Assembly: GCA_903772945.1 (NCBI GenBank)
Contig: CAICTM010000634.1
Coordinates: 1-55,452, forward strand
DNA: 55,452 bases
Direction of reading: 5' to 3'
Source: Seminavis robusta
Lineage: Eukaryota; Bacillariophyta; Bacillariophyceae; Naviculales; Naviculaceae
A program made the position numbers and the translations under genes. The notes beneath the pieces are model-generated. The model saw only the letters and a program-made list of their open reading frames with translations, was not told where the DNA came from and did not search any database. Positions 21,849 to 33,900 of the stretch are shown in pieces; position 1 is the first letter of the stretch; the number at the start of each line of letters is the position of its first letter.

Positions 21849-22609
21849 ACACTACCTTCAGCTAAACTTCAACAATATTACTATGCCGGCCCATTTTTTA
21901 GTCAGCTCGCCCGGTATATCTATTACACCTCCGGTGTCCTTTACCGGTAGGTCAACCATCGTCGCCGGTTCTGACTCAAACTGGGAATTTGGTTGCAAAT
22001 TGAAACCAGCAAAGCGGGAAACATGTGCCCCGGAGGGACGAAGGAGCCCACGCTCAGAGAGGATATCGGTACGACTGTAGAGCAGTGGTAGGCGGATTAG
22101 AGTGCTCCGCAGCCTTGGATGTCATGCAGAGATGAAGTCTGGAAATTATCTAGCTAGAGTGTGGGCGCGGGAGAATGGCTATGAATTTGTGTCCCTGGGA
22201 TGAATGATTCAATCGACTGCATGGCACATCAAGGTTCAGAGATGCCGGTTTCAGATGCCTCCATCGTTTTTTTGGTCCCACCTTTGCGTTCATCACTTGC
22301 TTGCTAGTAGCTACATGTACCGGTAGGGAGCTATGCATCTTTCAATGTTAATGATGTAGCCACAGCAGAGCGCTCCGTATGAACATAATCCCTTGTCACT
22401 GATGAACCAACAACCCAAGTCGGACGAAAACTGAATCACAAGACACCCATTGTGCTGTCATTGCTGATACTATGTTGTTTCTTATCACCAGCATACTAGT
22501 AGTGGTTCTTTCTAGTACCCTGTTCGCTCATCCAGTGATTCAGATCGATTTCTTCTCACTGCCTTGCTCCCATACTGCTAGCTAGCAACGGTACCGTATT
22601 CGAGCTCAT
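21849..22609. other. Intergenic
   Basis: This is about 760 bp downstream of the tandem repeat. It has TACCGGTA-type palindromes near 21946 and 22319 and CTAGCTAG near 22150 and 22580. No gene or RNA is recognised. Confidence 0.4.
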
Positions 22610-23659
22610 TCATGCGTCGATCAAGTTGTTGCTTTGACAGACTTGAATGGCTATTTGTCGCAATTCTTTGGCTTCGGCCAGTGTAGGAATAGGCAAGGGC
22701 TCTTCCGAAGGAGGTTGCATTCTACGTGCTCGATTCCACCAAGTGGTGTTATAGATTGTTGGTGGTTCTCGTTCCGTCATGGTAATGAACAAAATGTATG
22801 CTTGCAACAGAGTTCCATGTGGACTCGGATGAAAGTCATCCCGATGATAGAGCCGTTCCCAGAGTGCCTTGTCGGGATGATAAATGTGAGAATAGGCCAG
22901 GCCCACGGGAGCAATTCGTGTGGTGGATTGTGGGGACTCTGGTTTCTGTTGTTCTTGAATGGCGGCGTCCACTTTTGTTCGGTAATACTGGTATCCATCT
23001 TGGAGTAGTTGGGTGTAGTGATCAAAATCCCCCAAATCGGACGTTCCTCGGATCTCTTCTTTGCGATATGCCGCTGTCTGTATGAAAATGGGTGTTGTGA
23101 TACTACTGCCAGACGACTGGACCAGCAATGGCACATAGTCCTTCTTCAATGTCTCGACGGTTTTCTCGCGTGACTCTTGTCTGGCTGGAGACTGTGTGTG
23201 GTCATTGATCACCGCAAAATCAAAATCCTTCTCCAACAACAAGTCTTTCACCGTAGGAGCTCCAATATCATAGGATCCGTCCGGTAAGAGGGCATTGTCT
23301 GTGTGGAATTTCTCTTCCATTCCATTGCCCTTCTTAAACAAGGAAATAATCGAAGCACCTCCTCGCAAACAAGAATTTTGATACACACCATCGTATCCAC
23401 CGTCGGCTTGGAACATTCGTTCCAGCAATCGCGGACAATCATTAAAATATTGAATGGAGTTTCCCAAAAAGGCAATCCGAATGGTTTTTCGTGGTTGTTG
23501 GCCATTCTTCTTCTTGATGTTGTCATTGTTTGTGGTAATGGCCTTGGGACGTGTAGCCAACGAAGTTGCCACGGCCAACGTTATCCCAGCCAGGAACAAG
23601 GAAAAAAGGGAGGTGGCCCAGGAAGAGGGCCAGAAACTGGATTGCTTTGTCGTCGTCAT
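22610..23659 (-). CDS. SGNH/GDSL-hydrolase-like membrane-anchored protein
   Basis: This is a 349-residue single-exon gene. A hydrophobic segment at about residues 14-33 serves as signal anchor or signal peptide. The SGNH blocks are visible: IRIAFLGNSIQ (nucleophile Ser at about 68), RGGAS near 99-103, INDHTQSP (Asn near 152), and RDDFHPSPHG (Asp274-x-x-His277), a plausible catalytic triad with oxyanion residues. Enzymes of this fold cleave esters on lipids or acylated sugars, so this one would act in the secretory path or outside the cell; the substrate is unknown. The length and motif order are normal for the fold. The assignment rests on the motifs and their order. Confidence 0.7.
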   Translation of the reverse strand: MTTTKQSSFWPSSWATSLFSLFLAGITLAVATSLATRPKAITTNNDNIKKKNGQQPRKTIRIAFLGNSIQYFNDCPRLLERMFQADGGYDGVYQNSCLRGGASIISLFKKGNGMEEKFHTDNALLPDGSYDIGAPTVKDLLLEKDFDFAVINDHTQSPARQESREKTVETLKKDYVPLLVQSSGSSITTPIFIQTAAYRKEEIRGTSDLGDFDHYTQLLQDGYQYYRTKVDAAIQEQQKPESPQSTTRIAPVGLAYSHIYHPDKALWERLYHRDDFHPSPHGTLLQAYILFITMTEREPPTIYNTTWWNRARRMQPPSEEPLPIPTLAEAKELRQIAIQVCQSNNLIDA

Positions 23660-25799
23660 CTCAATAAAAGGCTGGGTTCATTGGGTCCTCCAAAGGTAAA
23701 AGTGGTGATCCGTTGGGGCAAGACGATGGATCAAGCATTGATCCGTCAAATAAGACAACAGAGCTGTGAAACAGAACCCACAAAAGACACCCTTCCCTAA
23801 GGTCGGAGAGAACAACACTACTATGCATAGTAGAACGCAAGGGCAGGCACCGTCGAAGAGACTGTCACTCCAAGGAAGACATGTACTGTATGAAAAAAGG
23901 GCCTAGCTAGCTAGAGTAGTCTAGTGCATTAGTTCAAAGGGTATGGAAGGCTCCTATGGGCCAAGCTTAGGGGAAGAGCAGGCGAAACTTGGGGCAAGGC
24001 TCAGGTGGATCATGGGGAACAACACAGGACCAATCTTTGGGCATCAGTTTGCCACAAGTCTCAAAAGGCATGGATAGTTAACAAGGTCAATGGAGAACCA
24101 GGTGAAGCATTGGGTCTTGTCAGCATTCACAGTGGCAAGTCGTTGGGCAAGTGCTTGAGCTTTGGGAGATGGCATGCCATCCACAGAAGAAGAAACAACC
24201 AAACGATTCATTGCGGGGTCCGCAGGCACCTTGATATTTGGAAGTCTTCTCACGTTCTGGAACATGTAAGACTTGGACAGGATCACTGTTCCGGTGGGAC
24301 GAGGAATTGAGATGGGTACGGTAGCACGGCTCGATAATGGCGTTGGTAGTACCACGTTCAAGCACACCACGTATGGAAAGGTCACCATGAAGCAAGAGTT
24401 TCAACTGGTGGTGGTGGATTGGTTAGATCCGTACTGGAGTAAAGCATTGGGGGTTGTGGGAGCATGACCAGTGGGGATTGCGGGAGCTTGAAATGTTGAG
24501 GGCGGTGGTTCTGCATGGACAGCAGAAGGAGTAAAGCATCGGACCCAATGGTGGCGGATTCATCACTGACTTCATTGCGGTGTAAGAGTCACTAAAGCAC
24601 CATGTTTGCAATAGGGCATGCAGAACAACTGAACGGGTATCACAGGCAACGCAACCCAATCTTTTGAACAGCAGCCAACTAAGTGTTCGCAGGGGTTGTA
24701 CACAAGGTCAAGCTTCATCCCAAAGGCTGAAAAGAGGCTGTGTGAAGCCAAAGCACCATGCTGCGGGATGAGGGAAAGTTGGAAGGAAGCCTCCGTTTGG
24801 ATACTTAGATACCCATCTTCAGATGTCTTGTAGAACCAAACAGTGAAGATAACACTTAGCAATGCCGTACCGGTAGGTCGATCTCAGTGCAGTTTCATAA
24901 AACCGGTATGATGGCATAGTAGTTGAATGCTACTTTCACTCTGTTCTCTGTTGCATATTGTTGTATGGCAGTGGTACGATGTAGGGAAAGATGCCAATCC
25001 ATAACCTAGTGGCTGATACTTCAGATCATTACTGAGTTTTTTATCACCCTGTTTCTTCCGATGCCACTGGCCATGTGCTAGATGTCTTCTTGCTGGATCT
25101 AAGACCCTGATGCGGGCACCAAGCAGAAAACAACAGGAACTCCAAGGCCTTCAGTTGTTGATCAATTACGCAACAAAAGTTCAAGCTTCAGCAACAAGGC
25201 TCCCGTTGGTCGGATGCTTTCCCCATACTGAGTAGCTCACAAGGCAGCTCCCGTTTGTCGGATGCCTTCGCCTTGGTTGATAGGCCCTGCTGTACGGCTG
25301 TACGGCTGTGCGGTACCTTGCTGGTACCGCTATAGCAACCAAAGAAGATCTTCTCATAGCGCTTGCTCTCCAATTGGTTGATCTCATTACCGGTGTATGG
25401 GAGGAAGTCTCTTTGCTCTCTGAGACTGCTAACTACTTTGGGTACCCAGGACCGCAAAAAGATACCCTGTTCCGGTAACAAAAAGCCCGTTAGCATGCAT
25501 GGGCTGTGACGGCCTACTGGAAGTCCATGAGCAAAAGCCAGCAGAAACCCTGCAGGCGACACTTTTCCGTCAGCAAGCACAGAACTCGATGACCAAGCAC
25601 ATGTTTGTGCTGGAAAGGGATTGTATGTGCACAAGAAGATACTGGAGGTACCTCTAACTCCTCGTCGTAATCTAATAGATGGGAAGTCATCATGACCTCT
25701 GCCTTTGGAACAGTGTGATGGTCAACAATGTCGGGGGGAGATGGCGGATGGATAGCTCACAATTTGTTTCAACTGAGAACAAAAACGCCTTGAAACAAC
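23660..25799. other. Long intergenic stretch
   Basis: This is about 2.1 kb. The minus-strand frame 24044-24388 (115 residues, starting MVTFPYVVCLN) is open but has no recognised domain; it may be a decayed fragment. Near 25195-25275 an imperfect direct duplication (CTCCCGTTGGTCGGATGC / CTCCCGTTTGTCGGATGC) lies about 50 bp apart. CTAGCTAG occurs near 23905 and a TACCGGTA palindrome near 24870. No gene is called. Confidence 0.4.
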
Positions 25800-27714
25800 A
25801 TGATTTGGAATCTCCGTGCATTCATTCTGAGCGCCTGGCTCATCGCCTTGGCTTCTGGTTGTGCGGATCATGACCATCACCATCATGAAGAAGACCACGA
25901 CCATCACAGCAACCTCCGTGGGCTCAACGATGAAGACCACGAAGATCACCGCAACCTTCGCGGTCCCAACGATTCATTTAACATTGGGCCATTTCACTTT
26001 CGAAACTACCAAGAGTTCAAGGAAAGCGGACGACGTTGTGGTGCACATGCACCGACCGAGGACGAGGAGAAAGGCTTCAAGGAAACAATCATGGCTTTCC
26101 GGGCTGAACAGAGGAAAAGGCGGGGATCTGGTCGTGCGTTGCAGACATCCTGCTTTCCCGTGACGATCCCAACATACATGCATATCATTCGCAGTGATGG
26201 AACTGGTGCGGGAACTATCAATCCCCAAGAATCCATCGATGTGATCAACGCGGCGTTTCTCCCACACGGCTTTCAGTTCAATCTCATAACCACCACCATC
26301 ACATTTGACACTTGTAAGTGAAGTACATACCAGTGCCTCACGCCCAAAACAATACCATCGTGTCGCTCACATACCGCTCTTTTTCTCCCAGCATGGTACC
26401 TTGGAGGTCAGGGCACTACAGAAGAATTTGCCATGAAGGATGCGCTCCGCGTTGGAGGAGCAGGAGATTTGAATATATATTTGACAGCCGGAGCCGGCCT
26501 TTTGGGGTGGGCAACTCTTCCTGGGCCTGGTTCTGCGAATTCGTATGATGGAGTAGTGATAGCCGATGAGACGATTCCTGGTAGGTTCCGTCTGCAGTGG
26601 GGATTCTCTTCGTGGCTTTCTCGCAGGCCTTGCATTGAACGCTAACACTGCCAATACTTGCTGTTTTGGACTTCAAGGTGGAAATCAGGCCCCGTACAAT
26701 GAGGGCGACACTTTGACCCATGAAGTTGGACATTGGCTTGGATTGCTTCATACATTCAATGATGGATGTGCTGGTGGCGACGGAGTTGACGATACCCCTC
26801 CTGAGGCATCTCCAGCATTTGGTTGCCCAGCTGGTCGTGATACGTGCACCGAACCAGGGTTGGACCCAATCAAGAACTACATGGACTATACTGACGATTC
26901 TTGCATGGATGAGTTCACTCCAGGCCAAGCTGAACGCATGCAAGCATTGTGGTGTCAATGGCGAGTTGAAGGAGAATGTTGCGTCACACCGGAGCCAAGC
27001 AGCCAACCAAGCAGCACACCAAGTACCACGCCGAGTACCACGCCGAGCAGTACACCGAGCAGCACACCAAGCAGCACGCCGAGTAGCACGCCAAGCGCTA
27101 CTCCGAGCATTGCGCCCTCAACAAGTCCCTCCGCTGCAGTACCTTCAGCGTCGCCCTCCGCCGAACCGTCCCAGCCTCCAAGCATTGCTCCATCCTCTTC
27201 TCCTTCAAGCTCCCCTTCTGTTGCGCCCAGCGGTGCTCCATCGTTGCCAGCAGTGCCTTCTCAGACACCCTCAAACACACCCTCGGCAAGCCCCAGTCAT
27301 GCTCCCAGCATGACCCCAACAATCTCCAACTTTCCGTCCACAACTCCTAGCCTTGCACCCAGTGAGGCCCCTAGCGACACACAGAATCAGTGTAGTGTCG
27401 AGAACGAACCATGCTCGTGTAACGAAGACTGTTGTAGCAGTAAGTGCAGTCGAAGATACAAGAAATGCGTGGGAGGTCGAAGCCCTCGAAACCACAGTAG
27501 CAGTCGAAGTGGCAAGCACGATGGAAGCAGTAGTAGTCGAAGTGGCAAGCACGGTGGAAGCAGTAGCAGTCGAAAAGGAAAACCCTTTGGTGGGAAGCCT
27601 GGTCGCGGAAAGCCCAAGCCCAATGGAAAGCCTGCTGGTGGGAAGAAAAATGCCAAGCCTAGCCGACTCCAAAAGAAATACAAAAAGCTCAAGAAAGGTC
27701 GTAAAACCAACTGA
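25800..27714 (+). CDS. Secreted M43-type zinc metallopeptidase with PxST linker and polycationic tail
   Basis: Three exons (25800-26313, 26392-26580, 26678-27714; introns 78 and 97 bp) encode 579 residues. A signal peptide (about 1-21) is followed by a His/Asp-rich stretch with a repeated NLRG-ND-EDH motif that could bind metal. The catalytic domain has [13 protein letters not shown] from about residue 249 (three zinc His plus Glu) and [11 protein letters not shown] as Met-turn, with [18 protein letters not shown] upstream, as in pappalysin/cytophagalysin-type peptidases. After residue 360 comes a roughly 125-residue Pro/Ser/Thr linker of PSxxPS repeats, a six-Cys knot-like module ([19 protein letters not shown]), and a very basic Gly/Ser/Lys tail with a repeated SRSGKH-GSSS unit. 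It is a secreted protease probably tethered to the wall or silica by its cationic tail; the tether is inference. Confidence 0.85.
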
Positions 27715-27956
27715 GGGCAAAGGGCGTGGAAGTATTGATTCAAAGCGTTCATTCCGTCGAGGACCAAATATCATTAGTTGATAAAGAGCGCTGATAGACA
27801 AAGTTTGCATATTGAAAGGACCGGTCATTACAGGGACCCAACGATAGAAGTCCAATACCTGCCATCCATCAAAAATCCTCGACGACAGCCCAATGACAAC
27901 ATTGTAGAGACCTGACAGCGACGCAGGATAGTGCACAGCAAAACTTTTCAACCGAT
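27715..27956. other. Convergent intergenic gap
   Basis: There are 242 bp between the 3' ends of the protease and IML1 genes. Nothing is recognised. Confidence 0.4.
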
Positions 27957-30900
27957 TCAGGCTTCGTCTTCTTCGTCGTCCTCTGTCAAAGATCCAATCA
28001 GCTGCACCAGATCCTTGAAGGTGCTTTTGGCGATTCGCTCACGCTTGTCTTCGTCTTTCTTGATATGCGACCCGTTCGGAATCACAACGCAAATCACCCA
28101 GCCGCGACGATCACGAATCAGGCGGACGAAGAGAGTTCCCGAGCGATGAACAAACTGCCGCGCAGCGGTACTGAGTCGCCTCCCAAAATCAAACTCGGCT
28201 CCGTTCTCGATACATTGCAGAATGGGCCTTGTCTGTGTGTAGAACACGCCATCGTTGATAAAATCCAGCGCCAAGATGGAAGTGTATAGGGCCTTTGCCT
28301 TGTCGTCATCGCGCACACAGAACGTTGGCGGAGACTTGAACTATGCAGATGAAAAGGAAACAAAGTGAGGAAGCAATGACCATCAAAGTGCATCCAAACC
28401 CAACAAAAACGCCGTACCGGGTCGAGCAAAAGATCTCTTGAGATCGACGTCTGCGGAAAGAAGGTCAAGCTCAGACCATACTGAGAGCAGCGCCGATGCA
28501 AGAGTTGTGCCTGTGTTTCCACCTTGCCGCTACTCGCAGCCAACCAGTTGAAAAGGATTCTGAATGACTTCAACGTCGAAAACTCCGAGTCTGTTGCCAG
28601 CTCAATCCATTCAAAGGGATCATGTTTGCCCTTGCGCAGTTGGACAGTGGATCGCTGCATTGAGTCAACGCCCGTGACGGCTCTCGTTTCATACAAGTTC
28701 GGCGCAGGATCTGTGCTCGATGTGATGTTAATACCCGACGCTTCAATACCAGAATCCCTTAGTTTGCCTAGGTACTCACTGAGTCTCTTAAACTTTGCGA
28801 TGTACTCTTGTTCACTCTCGGCGTTTGTAAACTTGGGAGGAATCAGGCCAAACATAATGCGGCGGAAGCGCATTCCTTCCCTAAGAGATCTGTCATCGGC
28901 TCCGCAGATAATCCTATCGACCTTGTTCCAGTTGTACTGGTCTGCATATTTCTGAACAAGTGTAACATCACAGAGGAGCAAGACTGAGGCGAGTAGCCCT
29001 TTAGCACAGAAATGTTGGTCCGACGTAGCTCACCTTGAAAGTCTGGAGCAACAGCGACAAAAGCAGCGGTAGGTTGATAGATGAGACGTGACAGCTAATG
29101 CGTACAGAAGCAACTTATCCCAACAACGATCTCACCGCAACAACTTTTGTATATTTCTGCAGCAATGGCGAAAACAGAAGGTACTAAAAGCGTCGGATCA
29201 GCGGACGTGAGGTCACCAACCAAACAAGTATCCAAACGTCTTTGTAAAATACTGGTACAACGAACCTGATACTTGAAAGTGTTCAATTTGTCGTTTTGAG
29301 CATCCCTCTCGTTGAATCGCACAACCTCTATCGTGTCAGTGCTGGGGTCGTAGGTGATCTCTTGGAGCCTGAAACACGAAATTGTGAGGTCCGCTTATTA
29401 AGTATCAATGTTGCTGCCGAAGACGAAGCTCCTTCACTCACTGATGTCCCATAGTCAAGAAATGCTTGATTGGTCGCTCGTTTTCGTTAGTTTCTTTCGG
29501 TAGCTTGGGTATGACGCTTGAAGCACGTCCCGACCCGTAAGGAGCTGAAAAGACAAAACGTGAGCAATTCAAGATATTGCAAGTGTCAGGTGTCGCAGAC
29601 AAGGAATATGTGTCTCACCACGCCCCATTGCAGGATTGGCCCTGTGAACGGTTTCGTCTACGCAGGACGGAGTGACAAGCTGGTAGTCTCTGCAACGTTG
29701 AGGGCATGTTAGCAAAAGCAGAGCCAAAAGGGCCCAGCAATATGTGGTACTCACTGCGAAATCCTTTGTCGCAACATCTCCATCATAACGTCTCCATGCG
29801 TGGAATACGGTGTGTTTTCAAAGTCAGACAGTGTCACGTTGTAAATGTTGAACTGGAAGTATTGATCGATTTCCTGTCTCGAAGGAAAGTAATCAACTGA
29901 CAAAGGAAGAATAGCTGGACAGCAAAGGGACCGCCAAGCAGGGCCCGCATGCCTTTTGAACTCAACCTCGCCTTGTGGGAAAACATGTGACCAACGACGA
30001 CGATTGTGGGACCGCTTCGCCAAGACTTTGTCTTCGTCGGCTTGCCGAAATGGATTGAATGCTTTCTTGCGGGCGTGGCGATGGGAAGTTGTGCTTTCAC
30101 GATTGCGTTGACTTCGACCTTGGTTTCCTCTGTACATGTCACCGGCCCTCGGCGAGCTAGCCCCCACATTGGCCACGCCACTTCTGCTGGTGACCTCCTG
30201 TCGTTTATTAATACTGGTTCGCTGCAAAGAGGAGCCTCATTGAGATCCAATCGTCCACATCATGACTGTATTGTCCAATCGAACTTACCACTTCGGTAGT
30301 TGGCTCTACGAAGCTGGGTTGGGTTGACGCACCCACTCCCCTCCCGCTGTAGAGAGTGTTCAACGACCTTGAGCTAGCACCATCCCTGGCTCCTCCTAAC
30401 GCCCTGAAGTCTCTTGGCAGCAGCCTGGACGCCAACTGACGATCCTCTGGGCGCACTAGATCGGGAGGATCCAATGAAGCACCAAAGGGGACTCCAGGTG
30501 GAGGCAACAAGAGAGGAGACATGGCACGTGCCCCCAAATCACTAAACTGTGGGTTTCTCGATCCCGACGACAGCGTTCGGGACGTGACGCCAACCCCATC
30601 GCCAGGGTTCATAACTCGGATTCTGTTAGAGACACTGTCGTTTACCCCGGCCATCACTTCGTGGGAAACAGTGTAGTGAGAGAGGGCCGCCCCGATACCC
30701 CCACTCTGAGTTGGCTCGTTTCCGCTACGATTTGCCGGAAAACTAAAGGAAAGTGAGGATGGGTCCGTCGTACTCTATTCGACTCGGGTCAAGATGCTTA
30801 CCGATTCGATGGAACGCTCAGTGTTGGGGCCAGTGGGCTCATATTTCGAACCGATTCATTCAAAGGTTGATAGAGCTGCGTCCGGTTGATAATTGGATCT

Positions 30901-33900
30901 GCAGTTGGTGCCGCGGCGGTCTGAACTTCGAAGTAGTTCGAATCGTGCTTCGCCATGAGCTTTCTAAGCATGTTTGCGCTTCTGATTCGCTCCTTTTCGG
31001 CGGCCTTCAGAGATGCCAAATCCTCATCTGTGCCAGGGTCCATGTCAGGACCCATAGTAGACAACGAACCGTCGCTCTTGACGGTTTCTGTGTCATCGTG
31101 CCCATCAGCAAGAGTGACATTCTGTAGTGATGTTGCACGTTGCAGGTGAATGCCACCAAGGGATGTTCCCCCTTTTTGCCGCCTATCAAAATGCATTCCG
31201 ACCAAACTACTAGTAGTGTAGCTGGATCCTGGGCTCGAAAGCACGCTCCCATCAGATCTTTCGGAATTTTTGTCGTGTAAGCCGAAGCTGCCGGATCTTG
31301 GTCGAATGACTTTGCAGGGCTCGTCGAGATCCAAGTCCATGGATGTCCATTCCCTGAGAGGCTTCAGCTCATCGGCGTCGCCGTCAAAATCTTCTTCATT
31401 TGCATCGTCGTTGAATGAATCTGAGACCTTTCGCTCAACTTTCTCGCATTTTCGATACATTTTTAGAATTGCCTGAAGGGCAGAAGGAATTGTACCGGAG
31501 TTCTTTGGCCTGCAAGCCTCGAGGATATCCAAAAAATCGCGTCCCTCGTTCAAAGCCCGCTCCTGGGGAACTGGTTTGACCTTTTCGGGTGACGATGCAG
31601 CAATGCCATTCACCGAAAAACTTGTTGGCGAGCTCGGATCAACCTTGACTTTCGATGGTATCAATGAATCAAAGGAGTCATTTTGAGGCAAAATGAAACC
31701 ATTGGCCGCGACTTGTGGATCATTTCCTGTTCCCCGAAACTGTTTCAGCGCTTCTCCGTCAACATCTGATCCATCACATGAGACAACGCCACAACAGGAG
31801 TCATGCGAATAGAATCATCATCCCTGCAACACCTACCTCTGGATGGAATCTGACCAGCGTTCCCCGGATCATCTTCATAACTGATGAAAGCCAAATGCAT
31901 CCAATGAGGAATCTCGTAGTATGTCTCGTTCGTATCCACTCCGCGACTCTCAACTGTGCGATATTCGTTCTACGGTACCGGAAGAAACAATGCAGCGGTA
32001 ATGAGCAACGCTCAGCCGTGTTGTGATGTGCGGCTGACAGCAGAGTACTTACATTGTAGAGAAAGAATGGAGCAATGTGTAGCGGGGGGAGGCCAAGGCT
32101 GAGCATGTCACTCCCAATTCCGTTGTCCAGCATTCGTTGGAATGTAATGCTGGCCAATCCCTTGTCCACTTCAAAAACGCCACATCCAGGCGTGATAAGC
32201 ACGATCGAGTTCCCCGTTCTATGGAGGTCTCGATCCAGGTAGTGGAACTGAAGAAGATTTGAGGTAATATTGATTGCCTCAAGCACATTGCCCTGACTGG
32301 CATTCGAAGGCCTCCTACCAAGGTCTCCCGTTGACAAATTCCACCTTTAGAAAAGAAAACAGCCAAAAGGGTCAGTTGACAGAGTCAAAGTCTCCTTCAC
32401 AGTGTCGGCGAAGCGAAATACCTACCCGACTTCCAGCGGATACTTCAGAAACTCTTCTTTTAGCCGAACAACCAATGACTCCCGGTCTGCCCTGGTTTCA
32501 TTCTCAATAACCATTTTGTAGTGATCCTTGCGTTCAATTATAGAATGGAAGGGGTGTAAGCCCAGATGGTTAAGAAAACCGTGCTTTTGCTTTGCTTCTA
32601 GCTAGCTTACCTCATAAGGGCGTCCATATACATCCCTACAATCCAAGGTTCCCCCGTCGGCGTTGACAGTGATTGCCTGTCGAGAACTCAGAAAAGTTCG
32701 GCTGAAGAAGACAACTGTCAAGGAGTGTGTCACTTCTAAAGCTTTCCACTTATCAAACAATCGGTACACAAACGAGATCCACCTGTCAAAGTAGATCTCG
32801 CAGACACTTTCATTCTGTTCACCCCTTTCTCGTTCGAATGGAGAGGCATAGTCAAAGCTCTCGGCTGCAATTTGAACCAGCCAGAAGATTCGCGATGAAC
32901 GGCTCCGAAACGTTATCATGGTGTCCTCTGTAACGATGCCTGACTTGGCCGGTTGGTTCCCGTGGCGAATCAACCAAGCGTGTGCTTTGATCCCCTGCAA
33001 TAAAAGTGCAGAGGAGGTAGACATGCCAAATGTTGGTTCGCAACAACCAAATGCAAAGCGGCCAACATCTTGAGAGACCCTTTACTTACTCTTGCTGCCT
33101 CGGAAAGCCGCTGCCCCTCGTAAACCCAACTCCCCACTAAGGACTTTTGAAACAAATGCATATCTCCCCGTGAAATGAATTGGTCCTTGATGGATAAAAG
33201 TACAAAATCGGCCGAGACAGCCGTCAGAACTGCAGCTTCATCCTCCTTGTCAATCCGATTGATGCTGACCATATCGTAGGACGACAAATTGTATAGATCT
33301 GCCACTTGCCGAAGCACGGACACTTGCGTTCGCGCCGATCCCTTCAAACTAGTCAGAGTCTTTTCTGTGACTTTGATGACAAAGCTGAACCTCATGACAT
33401 GAGTCTTCCCAATCAGACTCAAGGTGTCATCTCCCTGTGTATTGTCGTCTTCATCATCACCACCACGCCCAGTTTCGGTGGGATCCTCTCGGTCAATAAT
33501 ATCCACTCCCAGGGGGAGATTGAAATCGAGAGGATTGTTGCTACTAGAGTTCGCGTTCCCCGTGGACGAGTGTTGCGATGATTGAGGTGGAAAGTTGTGC
33601 ATCAAGCCATGAACCATAGAATCCGCAGTCATGTCCGAAATTTCACGGCTGTGGATGGGTTTGGCAGATCGTTTTCGTGATTCGTAGTACGCAGCAAACG
33701 ATGTATCACCGTGGGTTGATGCTCTCGGTTGTAGGGGAGGCTTTGGCAGAGCGGCACCACTGGTCGATGGAAGGCGGGGCAACTCTGATTGAGTGCGTCG
33801 ACTGGAGTTGCCAGACAGCAGAGCACCGCCAAAGATTGGTGGCTTGCCAGAGACAGTTGAGGTGGCATTATTTGTTGTGTTTGGCACGGTGATGACAGTT

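Noticed and set aside
22070..22130. tRNA-like string (GAGCAGTGGTAGGC)
   Set aside because: I could not form an acceptor stem or a proper T-loop around it.
24044..24388. 115-codon minus-strand frame as a gene
   Set aside because: It has no recognised motif, no splice-consistent neighbours and only moderate length. It is left as an unassigned frame in the intergenic entry.
26955..27951. Minus-strand frames opposite the metallopeptidase linker and tail
   Set aside because: These are Leu/Gly/Val-rich translations antisense to the PSxxPS and basic repeats. The spliced plus-strand gene explains the region.
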